In this document: piece after piece, positions 1 through 6,794 of the stretch
Layout: the number at the start of each line of letters is the position of its first letter
Position numbering within the stretch: position 1 is the stretch's first letter
From: Clostridia bacterium
GTDB taxonomy: Bacteria > Bacillota > Clostridia > Christensenellales > Borkfalkiaceae
Assembly (NCBI GenBank): GCA_017457215.1
Contig: JAFTHU010000006.1
Span: forward strand, 1-56,054
Reading direction: 5' to 3'
DNA length: 56,054 nucleotides
Made by a program: the position numbers and the translations under genes
The notes under the pieces: model-generated
What the model was told of the DNA's origin: nothing
Database searches by the model: none
The model's input: only the letters and a program-made list of their open reading frames with translations

Positions 1-87
1 GAGGACGATTTCGAATAAGTTTCTGCCGACTATTATTACGTCGACGACGATGACGACGATGTCGACGATGATGACGACTATTTCTAA
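1..87 (+). CDS. C-terminal tail of an acidic protein, partial, with in-frame stop
   Basis: Frame 1 enters the window coding EDDFE and then meets TAA at 16-18. The same frame continues open for another 22 codons that are strikingly acidic and tyrosine-rich (DYYYVDDDDDDVDDDDDYF) before a second TAA at 85-87, directly ahead of a terminator. The gene upstream lies outside the window, so its identity is unknown. Either the protein really ends at the first stop, or a nonsense change (GAA to TAA at 16 would be one base) has cut off part of an acidic tail. Aspartate-rich tails occur on several secreted and nucleic-acid-associated Firmicute proteins, so no function is assigned. Confidence 0.4.
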
Positions 88-104
88 TTGAATATAAAAG
101 TATA

Positions 105-138
105 AACCAGTCTCTAAAATGGGGCTGGTTATTTTTTT
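105..138 (+). terminator. Rho-independent terminator
   Basis: Stem AACCAG (105-110) pairs with CTGGTT (125-130), extended by G-T pairs, and is followed by a T run at 131-138. It closes the transcript of the acidic-tail gene. Confidence 0.75.
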
Positions 139-161
139 CGCATTTATTTTCTATTTAGGGG

Positions 162-190
162 TTGACAATCGTCGAAAGTTGTAATATAAT
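162..190 (+). promoter_or_regulatory. Sigma-A promoter of the first paralogue
   Basis: TTGACA at 162-167, a 17-bp spacer and TATAAT at 185-190, both perfect consensus hexamers. About 44 bases from 151 recur at 771 with one mismatch, ahead of the second paralogue. The spacer contains CGTCGAA, one base from a Spo0A box. Confidence 0.9.
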
Positions 191-252
191 GATAAAAATA
201 AGTGAAAATCTTTAAAAGAATACGTAAGGTTTTCGCAAAGGAGGTAATTGTT

Positions 253-720
253 ATGGATAAAGTTAAAAAATATTTACCTTTGGGCGCAGCTATTGCTGGT
301 GTTCTTGCTTTGATTCTTTTCTTCGCTTGTGATGTTGTATATATGGAAGTTATGGGCGAAAAAGTAGGTGATGCCGTTAATGGTTGGGAAGCTACTTTCG
401 GTAAGAAAGAAGAAGGCGTAGAACTTGTTAAATTTGCGTTTATGAACTTCTTGACGGTTATTCTTTTGATTGGTGCTATCGCTTGTGCGGTTCTTTCCTA
501 TCTTAAACCTGAAAATAAGATGTTCGCGTACATTGCAGCTGGTTTGTTTGCACTAGCGGCTATTTTCTTCTTCTGCGCGAAAGGATTTTATTGCTCGGCT
601 AATGACGTTGAAAGCGAAATGAAAGAATACCTCAAACTTGGTGTAGGTGCTATTATCGCAGCGATTCTTTCGCTTCTTTCCGCAGCAGCAGTAGCAGTTC
701 CCGCAGTTCTTAAGAAATAA
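253..720 (+). CDS. Small four-helix membrane protein, paralogue A
   Basis: 155 residues. The ATG at 253 is preferred over an upstream GTG at 202 because AAAGGAGGT sits 7 bases before it. Four hydrophobic segments are visible, at roughly residues 8-26, 62-82, 88-107 and 126-150, joined by short polar loops, so it should be an integral membrane protein with no soluble domain. It begins MDKVKKYLPL and is roughly 40-45% identical by eye to the next gene, which starts MDKIKKYLPL. Shared features are a WE-(A/T)-F loop, a PEN turn and a LGVGAII stretch. I do not recognise a family. Both genes stand alone with their own promoter and terminator, so they are a tandem duplication and not an operon. Confidence 0.85.
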   Translation: MDKVKKYLPLGAAIAGVLALILFFACDVVYMEVMGEKVGDAVNGWEATFGKKEEGVELVKFAFMNFLTVILLIGAIACAVLSYLKPENKMFAYIAAGLFALAAIFFFCAKGFYCSANDVESEMKEYLKLGVGAIIAAILSLLSAAAVAVPAVLKK

Positions 721-742
721 GAACATAAAAACAGGAAAAAAG

Positions 743-776
743 TCTCTTATCCTTGGATAAGGGATTTTTTCTTTTT
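743..776 (+). terminator. Rho-independent terminator
   Basis: TCTCTTAT pairs with ATAAGGGA (one G-T pair) around a short CCTTGG loop and is followed by a T-rich run. It ends paralogue A. Confidence 0.8.
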
Positions 777-781
777 AGGGG

Positions 782-810
782 TTGACAATCGTCGAAAGTT
801 GTAATATAAT
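782..810 (+). promoter_or_regulatory. Sigma-A promoter of the second paralogue
   Basis: TTGACA at 782-787 and TATAAT at 805-810 with the same 17-bp spacer as the promoter at 162-190. Confidence 0.9.
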
Positions 811-839
811 GATAGTAATGAAATAGGAGGTATTCAGCA

Positions 840-1301
840 ATGGATAAAATCAAAAAATATTTGCCGTTAGTGGCGGCAGGGCTTGCGGCGTTGGCGGTTA
901 TTCTGGGCTTGGCTTGCGATGCGGTTGTGTATGGAAAAGACACTATGTTTGAAACGGGACAAAGCGGTTGGGAAACAGTTTTCCCTGCGGAAGTGATGGC
1001 GATGATTATGGTGATGCCGTTCTTGACGTTTTTGTTGGTTATTGTGGGCGGGATTCAATCTTTGAAAGCGTATTTTGACCCTGAAAACGAAAAGGCAAGT
1101 TATATCGCAACGGCTTGTTTCTTGGTGGCGGGCATTTTCTTCTTTTTCTTCAAGCTGTTCTTCTGTAATGCGGCAGATATGTCCAAAGACCTGAAGAAAG
1201 AATACGATTTGGGTGTAGGCGCAATTATCGGCGCAATCTGTTCGTTGTTGGCGGCGGTAGCGGCGGTACTTCCTATCGTTATGAAAAAATTGAAGAAGTA
1301 A
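840..1301 (+). CDS. Small four-helix membrane protein, paralogue B
   Basis: 153 residues, ATG at 840 preceded by AGGAGGT. The layout matches paralogue A: MDKIKKYLPL start, four hydrophobic helices (about 8-27, 58-80, 89-112, 125-148) and a lysine-rich C-terminus. The central helices contain a run of phenylalanines (FFFFFK). The loop between helices 1 and 2 is the most diverged part, which suggests that the exposed face has specialised. No family is recognised and no catalytic motif is visible. It has its own promoter and terminator. The near-identical promoters predict co-expression with paralogue A. Confidence 0.85.
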   Translation: MDKIKKYLPLVAAGLAALAVILGLACDAVVYGKDTMFETGQSGWETVFPAEVMAMIMVMPFLTFLLVIVGGIQSLKAYFDPENEKASYIATACFLVAGIFFFFFKLFFCNAADMSKDLKKEYDLGVGAIIGAICSLLAAVAAVLPIVMKKLKK

Positions 1302-1316
1302 ATTAAAAGAAGGGAA

Positions 1317-1347
1317 AACACCTTTTATCTTTACGATAAAAGGTGTT
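1317..1347. terminator. Bidirectional terminator
   Basis: Near-perfect stem of about 12 bp (ACACCTTTTATC / GATAAAAGGTGT) with a 5-base loop and a long T run on the plus side. It lies between the convergent paralogue B and the small minus-strand genes, so it can serve both. Confidence 0.9.
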
Positions 1348-1369
1348 TTTTTGTGCGACAAACCTGCGT

Positions 1370-1522
1370 TTATAAATCGTCTGCGTCTTGTACAGGGCGT
1401 TTATCTTTACCTTTTGGTTTTCCTGTATAGCTACCGTTTACGTCCGTATCGGATGGGGCGTTATAAATACCCAAAGCCCGTTTCGTGGGGGCAGGTACGC
1501 GCTGAACGTTTTTTTTCGGCAT
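1370..1522 (-). CDS. Tiny conserved-looking protein ending VQDADDL (50 aa)
   Basis: Fifty codons on the minus strand from ATG at 1522 to TAA at 1370. The start lies one base after the stop of the preceding 40-codon gene, so translation is probably coupled. The N-terminus is basic (MPKKNVQRVPAPTKRALG), followed by a polar glycine/proline-rich middle (NGSYTGKP) and an acidic end, PVQDADDL. No cysteine, membrane segment or signal peptide is present. I recall short clostridial ORFs with similar GSYTG and VQDADDL ends, but that needs a search. No function is assigned. It is the last gene of the rubrerythrin unit. Confidence 0.6.
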   Translation of the reverse strand: MPKKNVQRVPAPTKRALGIYNAPSDTDVNGSYTGKPKGKDKRPVQDADDL

Positions 1523-1523
1523 A

Positions 1524-1646
1524 TCAGTCGTTGTTGCCGCCATGCTGATACTCGTGGTTATTTTCGCTGTTCTTGCAGTTTTTATTGCCGCAATTTTTTG
1601 CTTTGTTCTGATTGTTTTGTTTGTTTTGATTTTTTTGGTTTTTCAT
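1524..1646 (-). CDS. Tiny Asn/Gln/Lys-rich protein (40 aa)
   Basis: Forty codons on the minus strand, ATG at 1646 preceded by a good AAAGGAGT site, stop TGA at 1524. The first 18 residues contain almost only K, N and Q. The rest carries two cysteines in CGNKNC and ends HGGNND. The protein would be disordered, soluble and slightly basic. It lies 64 bases after the rubrerythrin stop with no terminator between them, and one base before the next tiny gene. Asparagine/glutamine-rich small proteins are often spore or low-complexity proteins in Clostridia, but nothing here shows a role. Confidence 0.65.
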   Translation of the reverse strand: MKNQKNQNKQNNQNKAKNCGNKNCKNSENNHEYQHGGNND

Positions 1647-1710
1647 AACATTACACTCCTTTTAATAAATAAAAAGACAGTCCTTTTTAGAAACGCCGTT
1701 TTTGCAAGCG

Positions 1711-2307
1711 TCAAATCCGTACGCCTTCAAAGGGAAGATGCAAATCCACGTAGCCCTGTCCCGCTTTGCAAAGCGGACAGATTTTCCACGCTTCTTCGCC
1801 TACGTGCATATAACCGCACTCGCTACAAATCCAAAGCATAGGCTGTTCTCTTTTATACAGCGTGCCGTTTTTTACGGCGTCGTGCAAATACCGAAAGATT
1901 TTTTGATGATGCGCTTCCACTTCCGCGACCATTTTATACAGAGCCGCAATGTCTTCAAATCCCTCTTTTTCGGCGATTTTAGCAAAGGTAGGATAAATTT
2001 CTTCCGTTTCGTTTTGTTCGTCGATAGCGGAGAATTTTAATCCTTCGACTAGCGTGCCTGCATGAAAAGGGTATCCCGCTTCAAACGTTACGTTTTCGCG
2101 GCTTCCCGTCTTTTCAATCATTTTATTAAAGAATTGGGTTGCGTGCAGCGTTTCGTTTTTGGCAATCGTCCGCACTGCATCCGCCAACGTCTTTAATTTT
2201 TCGTTCATTGCCAGTTTCGCTACCATTTGATAGCGCATACCCGCTTGGCATTCCCCCGCGAAACTGCGCGCGAGATTTTTGTAGGTTTCCGTTTTTTCAA
2301 ATTGCAT
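1711..2307 (-). CDS. rbr: Rubrerythrin
   Basis: 198 residues. The N-terminal ferritin-like domain (about 1-150) shows the E..Y and ExxH iron-ligand pattern: FAGECQAGMRY, NETLHATQFF and VAEVEAHH. The C-terminal rubredoxin-like domain (about 158-198) has WICSECGY and ICPLCKAG, the four cysteines that bind one iron. Rubrerythrins reduce hydrogen peroxide to water in the cytoplasm of anaerobes with electrons from rubredoxin. ATG at 2307 is preceded by AAGGAGT. A weak TTGGCG/CATACT promoter may lie at 2395-2424. No clear Per box is visible upstream, although perR lies about 4 kb away. Two tiny genes follow on the same strand. Confidence 0.95.
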   Translation of the reverse strand: MQFEKTETYKNLARSFAGECQAGMRYQMVAKLAMNEKLKTLADAVRTIAKNETLHATQFFNKMIEKTGSRENVTFEAGYPFHAGTLVEGLKFSAIDEQNETEEIYPTFAKIAEKEGFEDIAALYKMVAEVEAHHQKIFRYLHDAVKNGTLYKREQPMLWICSECGYMHVGEEAWKICPLCKAGQGYVDLHLPFEGVRI

Positions 2308-2440
2308 AATAACTTCGTACTCCTTAAAAGGGCATTGCCTTCTAAATGCAGTATGCTCGCATTTTTAGCCGTTATGCTTTGATTTTTCTGTTAAAGTATG
2401 GAAAAGGGAAAGAAAATGCGCCAAGTCGGGGGCGAAACGC

Positions 2441-2469
2441 TTGCAAATCGCCGCGTCGGGTAGTACAAT
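2441..2469 (+). promoter_or_regulatory. Probable sigma-A promoter of trmL
   Basis: TTGCAA at 2441-2446, a 17-bp spacer and TACAAT at 2464-2469, about 30 bases before the trmL start. Confidence 0.55.
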
Positions 2470-2499
2470 AATATAGATAAAATAAGGAAGGATAAGTTT

Positions 2500-3006
2500 A
2501 TGTTTCACATCGTTTTGGTAGAACCGGAGATTCCGCAAAATGCAGGGAATATTGCGCGTACTTGCGCGGCAACGGGAACGCATTTGCATATGATTCGTCC
2601 GCTTGGGTTTGAGGTTACCGATAAATATTTAAAACGCGCGGGGTTGGATTATTGGAATCTGGTGCAAATTTCTTATTATGACAGTTTTGCACAGTTGCAG
2701 GAAAAATACAAAGATAGCCGTTTTTTCTTCTTTACGACGAAAGGTAGACACCGCCACAGCGACGTGGCTTTTCAAGACGGGGATTTTTTGGTGTTTGGTA
2801 AGGAAACCCGCGGTTTGCCCGAAGAATTGTTGATGAAAAACGAAGCGACTTGTTTGCGGATTCCTATGTTTGCGGACGCGCGTTCGCTGAATTTGGGAAA
2901 TTCGGTTGCCATTGCCTTATACGAAGCGTTGCGCCAAACCGATTACAGCGGGCTGTTGGAAGAAGGGGAATTGCATCACCATAAATGGAGCGAAATTGAA
3001 AAATAA
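2500..3006 (+). CDS. trmL: tRNA (cytidine/uridine-34-2'-O)-methyltransferase TrmL
   Basis: 168 residues, close to the usual length of about 155-160. It is a SPOUT-fold methyltransferase. Visible motifs are the N-terminal PEIPQNAGNIARTCAATG, the central FGKETRGLPEE and the C-terminal IPM.....SLNLGNSVAIALYE, which form the knotted SAM site. TrmL 2'-O-methylates the wobble base of tRNA-Leu isoacceptors in the cytosol. ATG at 2500 follows AAGGAAGG. It stands alone: the next gene, spoIIR, has its own promoter. Confidence 0.93.
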   Translation: MFHIVLVEPEIPQNAGNIARTCAATGTHLHMIRPLGFEVTDKYLKRAGLDYWNLVQISYYDSFAQLQEKYKDSRFFFFTTKGRHRHSDVAFQDGDFLVFGKETRGLPEELLMKNEATCLRIPMFADARSLNLGNSVAIALYEALRQTDYSGLLEEGELHHHKWSEIEK

Positions 3007-3019
3007 TTTTTATAACGGC

Positions 3020-3048
3020 GTATAAAATCATAAATCGGCGGGAATAAC
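3020..3048 (+). promoter_or_regulatory. Candidate sigma-F promoter of spoIIR
   Basis: GTATA at 3020-3024, 15 bases, then GGGAATAAC at 3040-3048. This fits the forespore sigma-F pattern (GYATA, about 15 bases, GGNNANANT) except for the last T. spoIIR is a known sigma-F target in Bacillus. Confidence 0.6.
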
Positions 3049-3079
3049 TTTCGTGTAATAACACGGAGGTTATTTTTTT

Positions 3080-3652
3080 ATGAAAAAAGTTTGCATAATT
3101 TTTTTAATGTCAATCATAATAAGTTTAACGGCGTTGGGTTTTTCGGGCGCGCTTGGAGAAAAATGGCAAAACGTGGGAGGCAGGTATGCGTTGAATGCAA
3201 ATTCTAGCGATTTGCAAGGGGAATACTTGCGTATACACATTCGCGCGGATTCCAACGAAAACGAGGCGCAAGCGGTTAAATACCGCGTGCGGGACGAAGT
3301 GGTTGCCTATTTGACTCCGCTCGTTGCCGAGTATGCAACCAAGGAAGAGGCGATGCAAGGAATCGCCTTGCACTTGACAGAGATTGCAAGGGTGGCGACG
3401 GCGCTTTTGAGGAAATATGGCTTTTCCTACGGCGCAAGCGCGGCGTTGGAAGAAACGGAATTCCCCACCCGAGTATACGAGGGATATACCTTGCCTGCGG
3501 GCGAGTATTCGGCGTTGATGATTCGTTTGGGACGTGGCGAGGGGGATAATTGGTGGTGCGTGGCATATCCGCCCTTGTGTTTTACGGGAGGCAAAACGGA
3601 CGTACGGTATAAAAGTAAAATTATGGAAATCATTAAAAACTTTCAAAAGTGA
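3080..3652 (+). CDS. spoIIR: Stage II sporulation protein R
   Basis: 190 residues, ATG at 3080 with a CGGAGGT site. A hydrophobic N-terminus (about 4-24) acts as signal or anchor. Family motifs follow: LRIHIRADSNENEAQAVKYRVRD (residues about 50-72), a central FPTRVYEGYTLPAGEYSAL, and the NWWCVAYPPLCF signature near the end. SpoIIR is made in the forespore, exported into the intermembrane space and triggers SpoIIGA to cleave pro-sigma-E in the mother cell. The candidate sigma-F promoter at 3020-3048 agrees with this. sleB follows 38 bases later, so the germination genes are directly downstream. Confidence 0.95.
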   Translation: MKKVCIIFLMSIIISLTALGFSGALGEKWQNVGGRYALNANSSDLQGEYLRIHIRADSNENEAQAVKYRVRDEVVAYLTPLVAEYATKEEAMQGIALHLTEIARVATALLRKYGFSYGASAALEETEFPTRVYEGYTLPAGEYSALMIRLGRGEGDNWWCVAYPPLCFTGGKTDVRYKSKIMEIIKNFQK

Positions 3653-3690
3653 AGACAGCGTTTTTCTATGTACATATAGGAGGAACGGAA

Positions 3691-4458
3691 ATGAAAAAGT
3701 CAATAAAAAAGAGTCTTTTGCTTACGGCGGTAATGGGCGCGATGGCGTTTGGAACGGCGTTTGCGGTGGAAGCGAAAAGACCTTCTGCAAATGAAAACAC
3801 GTACACCGTATCTGCGACGAATGCGGCGCAGGCGGCGGTTTTACGGCAGGGCGCAAGCGGCGGCGAAGTAAAGGAAGTGCAACGCAGATTGAAATTGTGG
3901 GGATATTATAACGGCAACGTGGACGGCGTGTTTGGCGCAGGCACGAAAAAAGCCGTAATTGCGTTTCAGAAAAAGAACGGATTAAAGGCAGATGGCGTCG
4001 TGGGCGCTTCTACCTATAAGGCGTTGGGAATGAACGGCTCGTATCAGGTTTTGGCGGGACAAAATCAGGGCGGAAATGCGAACACGGGTAGCGTGGGAAG
4101 CTTTTCCAGTTCGGAAGTATATTTGCTTGCGAAAACCATTTATGCCGAAGGGCGGGGAGAACCGTATACGGGACAGGTTGCGATTGGCGCAGTGGTGTTA
4201 AACCGCGTCCGCAACGACGCTTTTCCGAACACGATTTCGGGCGTGGTATATCAAAAGCATGCGTTTACCGCGGTTTCGGACGGGCAAATCAATTTGACGC
4301 CTAATGAAACGGCAATGAAAGCGGCAAGGGATGCAATCAACGGTTGGGACCCGACTGGCGGCGCATTGTACTATTATAACCCTGCCGTTGCGACGAGTTC
4401 TTGGATTTTTGACAGACAAACGGTAACGGTGATTGGCAGACACGTATTTGCGATTTGA
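3691..4458 (+). CDS. sleB: Spore cortex-lytic cell wall hydrolase SleB
   Basis: 255 residues. ATG at 3691 is chosen because AGGAGGAACGGAA precedes it; an in-frame ATG at 3649 lacks a site. Signal peptide: MKKSIKKSLLL, a hydrophobic core, then AFAVEA. The peptidoglycan-binding domain (about 45-110) has LRQGASGGEVKEVQRRLKLW and GVVGASTYKAL. The hydrolase_2 (SleB) domain (about 130-255) has LLAKTIYAEGRGEPYTGQVA, whose glutamate is the expected catalytic residue. SleB is a lytic transglycosylase that degrades cortex at germination and needs YpeB, the next gene, 32 bases on. A weak sigma-G-like pair (TGAAGA at 3650, CATATAG at 3673) lies upstream. Confidence 0.93.
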   Translation: MKKSIKKSLLLTAVMGAMAFGTAFAVEAKRPSANENTYTVSATNAAQAAVLRQGASGGEVKEVQRRLKLWGYYNGNVDGVFGAGTKKAVIAFQKKNGLKADGVVGASTYKALGMNGSYQVLAGQNQGGNANTGSVGSFSSSEVYLLAKTIYAEGRGEPYTGQVAIGAVVLNRVRNDAFPNTISGVVYQKHAFTAVSDGQINLTPNETAMKAARDAINGWDPTGGALYYYNPAVATSSWIFDRQTVTVIGRHVFAI

Positions 4459-4490
4459 GAAATTACGGAAACGGAAAGTAAGGAGGGAAT

Positions 4491-6230
4491 ATGAAAAAAC
4501 AGGATCAAGAAATAGCGACGAACCTTTCTTCAGGGGCAGAAAAAGTGGAGAGGGTTGAAAAGGAAGTAAAAAAGGAAAAAAGCGCGGGCGGTAAAACTGC
4601 CGCAAAAAAAGTTTCGGTTAAAGTAGAAAAGGAAAAAGACGCGGCGAAAGCACGTGTAAACGCGGCGTTGGACAAGAAAAAGGCGGCAGAAAAACGCAAA
4701 GTGGCGCAAGCGAAAGCCGCCGCGGAACGGAAAGCGGCGCGTGCAGAACGCAGAGAAAAGAGAAAGGCGATTTGGGAAGAGGAAAAAAGAAAACGCGCAC
4801 ACGAAAAAGCCGCAAGAAATCAAGAAAGAGAGCGCCGCAGAAAAGCTCGTATCGAAGCGCGCCGTCAACGCGCAGAAGAATCGGGGAAGAGACAAAGAAG
4901 CGGCAACGGCGGCTGGATTGCAGCGGTGGCGGTTTTGGGTGCGACAACCTTGGCGCTGGGTTCTGCCGTTACGGCGAGCGCTGTGGAAATGAAGCGTTCC
5001 AACGAGGCGGCTATGACGGCTTACAGGGGTACCATGTACGAGTTGACGGGGATTATGGAACACGTAGACGGCGATTTAGATCGCGTCCGTATCTCTTCGT
5101 CGCCTGCGCAGCAGAGCCGTATTTTGACTGACCTATTGGTACAGGCAAGGCTTGCGGAAGTTGATTTGGAAAAATTACCGCTTGCCGCTGAAAGCGAACG
5201 GGGGATTACAAGCTTTATCAACCGCACGGCGCATACTTGCGAACGAATGTTAGCAAAATTGCGTCAGGGAGAGGAACTTTCCGAGCAAGATTTCGAAACT
5301 TTGGAAAGGCTGTATAAGGCAAACCATTCGATTCGAATGGAATTGGACAAAGTGTTGGCGGAAATGACGGATAAAGATTTGACGGAATTTATCAAAAAGG
5401 GCACGGGCGGCATTGCCGACGCTATCGGGCGCATTGAAAAGACGACGTTAGAGGAAAATCGCGCGGATATGGAACGCGGAATGGAAAAAGCAAAGGAAAA
5501 GATGAAAGAATGGGGAAAGAAAGCGGAGAAAGCCGTTTGCTCTCCCGATAAAATGCCCCATATCGAATCGGCGCGCGCGGAAGAACTTTGCCTGCGATAT
5601 TTTTCCGATTATAACATTACGGAATACCAATGCGTAGGGGAAACGGTTACAGAGGGATATGCCGCCTATAACGTGCAGGGGTATGACGACAAAGGTACGC
5701 TTTTGTTTGCGGAAATCAGTCAAAAGGATGGCGCATTGATTCGCTTTGATTATTATGAAGACTGTATGAACGAAACTTTTGATTTGCAGAATGCAGAACG
5801 GATTGCCGAGGATTTTTTGGAAAAACTCGGTTATGACGATATGGAAGTGGTAATGTTTCGTGAAAACGGTACGATGACGGATTTTACTTTTGTGTACGAA
5901 GATGACGACGTGGCGTATTATCCCGATGAAATCCGTGTAAAAATTTGTCGTAGCCGCGGTGTGGTTACGGGTATGGACGCTGTGAAATATCTGAAAAACC
6001 ATAAAGACAGAGAAGAACCGAACGTAAAATTGTCTTTGGCGCAAGCGCGTGAGCAACTGCATGAAAAATTGACGGTGGAATCGTCAAGACTCGCCGTTGT
6101 GAATACGAAACGCGGAGAAATCCCCGCTTATGAATTTTTATGCAGCTACGAAAATGAAAACTATTTTGTCTATTTAGATGCCATGACAGGGGAAGAAATT
6201 TCTATTGTAAACGCAAAAACTGTTTATTAA
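4491..6230 (+). CDS. ypeB: Germination protein YpeB with a long charged N-terminal extension
   Basis: 579 residues, ATG at 4491 after AAGGAGGG. YpeB proteins are usually about 450 residues and begin near a membrane anchor. Here the anchor (GGWIAAVAVLGATTLALG) lies at about 140-163 and is preceded by some 138 residues made almost entirely of K, A, E and R, probably a long helix on the cytoplasmic side. The extracytoplasmic part has the YpeB helical region (about 165-320) and C-terminal PepSY-like repeats with Y.VQGYDDKG and YEFLCSYENENYF. YpeB stabilises and localises SleB in the spore. The operon order sleB-ypeB is the standard one. Confidence 0.92.
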   Translation: MKKQDQEIATNLSSGAEKVERVEKEVKKEKSAGGKTAAKKVSVKVEKEKDAAKARVNAALDKKKAAEKRKVAQAKAAAERKAARAERREKRKAIWEEEKRKRAHEKAARNQERERRRKARIEARRQRAEESGKRQRSGNGGWIAAVAVLGATTLALGSAVTASAVEMKRSNEAAMTAYRGTMYELTGIMEHVDGDLDRVRISSSPAQQSRILTDLLVQARLAEVDLEKLPLAAESERGITSFINRTAHTCERMLAKLRQGEELSEQDFETLERLYKANHSIRMELDKVLAEMTDKDLTEFIKKGTGGIADAIGRIEKTTLEENRADMERGMEKAKEKMKEWGKKAEKAVCSPDKMPHIESARAEELCLRYFSDYNITEYQCVGETVTEGYAAYNVQGYDDKGTLLFAEISQKDGALIRFDYYEDCMNETFDLQNAERIAEDFLEKLGYDDMEVVMFRENGTMTDFTFVYEDDDVAYYPDEIRVKICRSRGVVTGMDAVKYLKNHKDREEPNVKLSLAQAREQLHEKLTVESSRLAVVNTKRGEIPAYEFLCSYENENYFVYLDAMTGEEISIVNAKTVY

Positions 6231-6235
6231 AAAAG

Positions 6236-6273
6236 AAAAACTCCGTTTGTAAATTGCAGACGGAGTTTTTTTC
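6236..6273 (+). terminator. Rho-independent terminator of sleB-ypeB
   Basis: Stem AACTCCGT..TG pairs with CA..ACGGAGTT and is followed by a T run. Confidence 0.85.
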
Positions 6274-6298
6274 CAGTTAAAAAATTTTAAAAAACCGC

Positions 6299-6340
6299 TT
6301 GACAAGACCGATATTTTATGTTATATTATAATCAGTATTC
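6299..6340 (+). promoter_or_regulatory. perR promoter with Per-box-like site
   Basis: TTGACA at 6299-6304, a 17-bp spacer and TATATT at 6322-6327. TTATAATCAGTATTC at 6326-6340 matches the Per box TTATAATNATTATAA at about 11 of 14 defined positions and overlaps the -10 region, as expected for autorepression. Confidence 0.6.
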
Positions 6341-6362
6341 AATCTTAATAAGGAGGGCGCCT

Positions 6363-6746
6363 ATGCAAGAAAGACAGACGAAACAAAAGCAAATCATCTA
6401 CGACGCTTTAAAGACGTTGGATCATCCGACGGCGACGGAAGTATACGGATATCTTCACGAATCTTATCCCAGTGTTTCGCGGGCGACGGTGTTTCGCGTT
6501 TTGGGCGGATTTGCTGCCGGCGGCAAGGCGTTGGAATTGCGGGCGGCGGGAGATGAAACAAGATACGATTATAACGTAATGCCGCATTATCACGCACGTT
6601 GTTTGCAATGCGGCAAGGTCGCAGACGTAGAGGCGACGGGCGTGCCGACGGAGGCGTTGGCGATTACGGCAGACCACGGATTTTCGGTAGAGGGATACAG
6701 TGTTGAATTTTTTGGAAAATGTCCGACCTGTCAAAAAAAATCGTAA
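6363..6746 (+). CDS. perR: Fur-family peroxide-responsive repressor PerR
   Basis: 127 residues; ATG at 6363 follows AAGGAGGGCGCCT, so the longer frame from 6318 is not used. The N-terminal winged helix (about 1-80) contains HPTATEVYGYL and SRATVFRVL. The C-terminal dimer domain has HYHARCLQCGKV and GKCPTCQ, the two CxxC pairs of the structural zinc site, and HYH and D/H residues that could form the regulatory metal site. PerR senses peroxide by metal-catalysed histidine oxidation and represses oxidative-stress genes such as rubrerythrin. A Per-box-like sequence in its own promoter suggests autoregulation. Fur or Zur would be alternatives, but the length and tyrosine-rich RYDYNVMPHYH segment favour PerR. 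Confidence 0.88.
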   Translation: MQERQTKQKQIIYDALKTLDHPTATEVYGYLHESYPSVSRATVFRVLGGFAAGGKALELRAAGDETRYDYNVMPHYHARCLQCGKVADVEATGVPTEALAITADHGFSVEGYSVEFFGKCPTCQKKS

Positions 6747-6750
6747 GAAA

Positions 6751-6785
6751 AAAGAACGGAAGCCTATGGCGTCCGTTCTTTTTAT
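6751..6785. terminator. Terminator between perR and the convergent glycoside hydrolase
   Basis: AAAGAACGGA (6751-6760) pairs with TCCGTTCTTT (6772-6781), followed by T-rich sequence on the plus strand. It could also act for the minus-strand gene. Confidence 0.85.
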
Positions 6786-6794
6786 TTTCCTATA

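Noticed and set aside
1351-1841. Plus-strand frames of 65-99 codons across 1351-1841
   Set aside because: No ribosome sites and low-complexity translations; they are shadows of the minus-strand rubrerythrin unit and its two tiny genes.
3650-3679. Sigma-G promoter for sleB-ypeB
   Set aside because: TGAAGA-17-CATATAG is too far from consensus at the -10 (four of seven) to list as a feature.
6408-6734. Minus-strand ORFs inside perR and many others opposite annotated genes
   Set aside because: They mirror the codon structure of the real genes, lack ribosome sites and show no recognisable domains.
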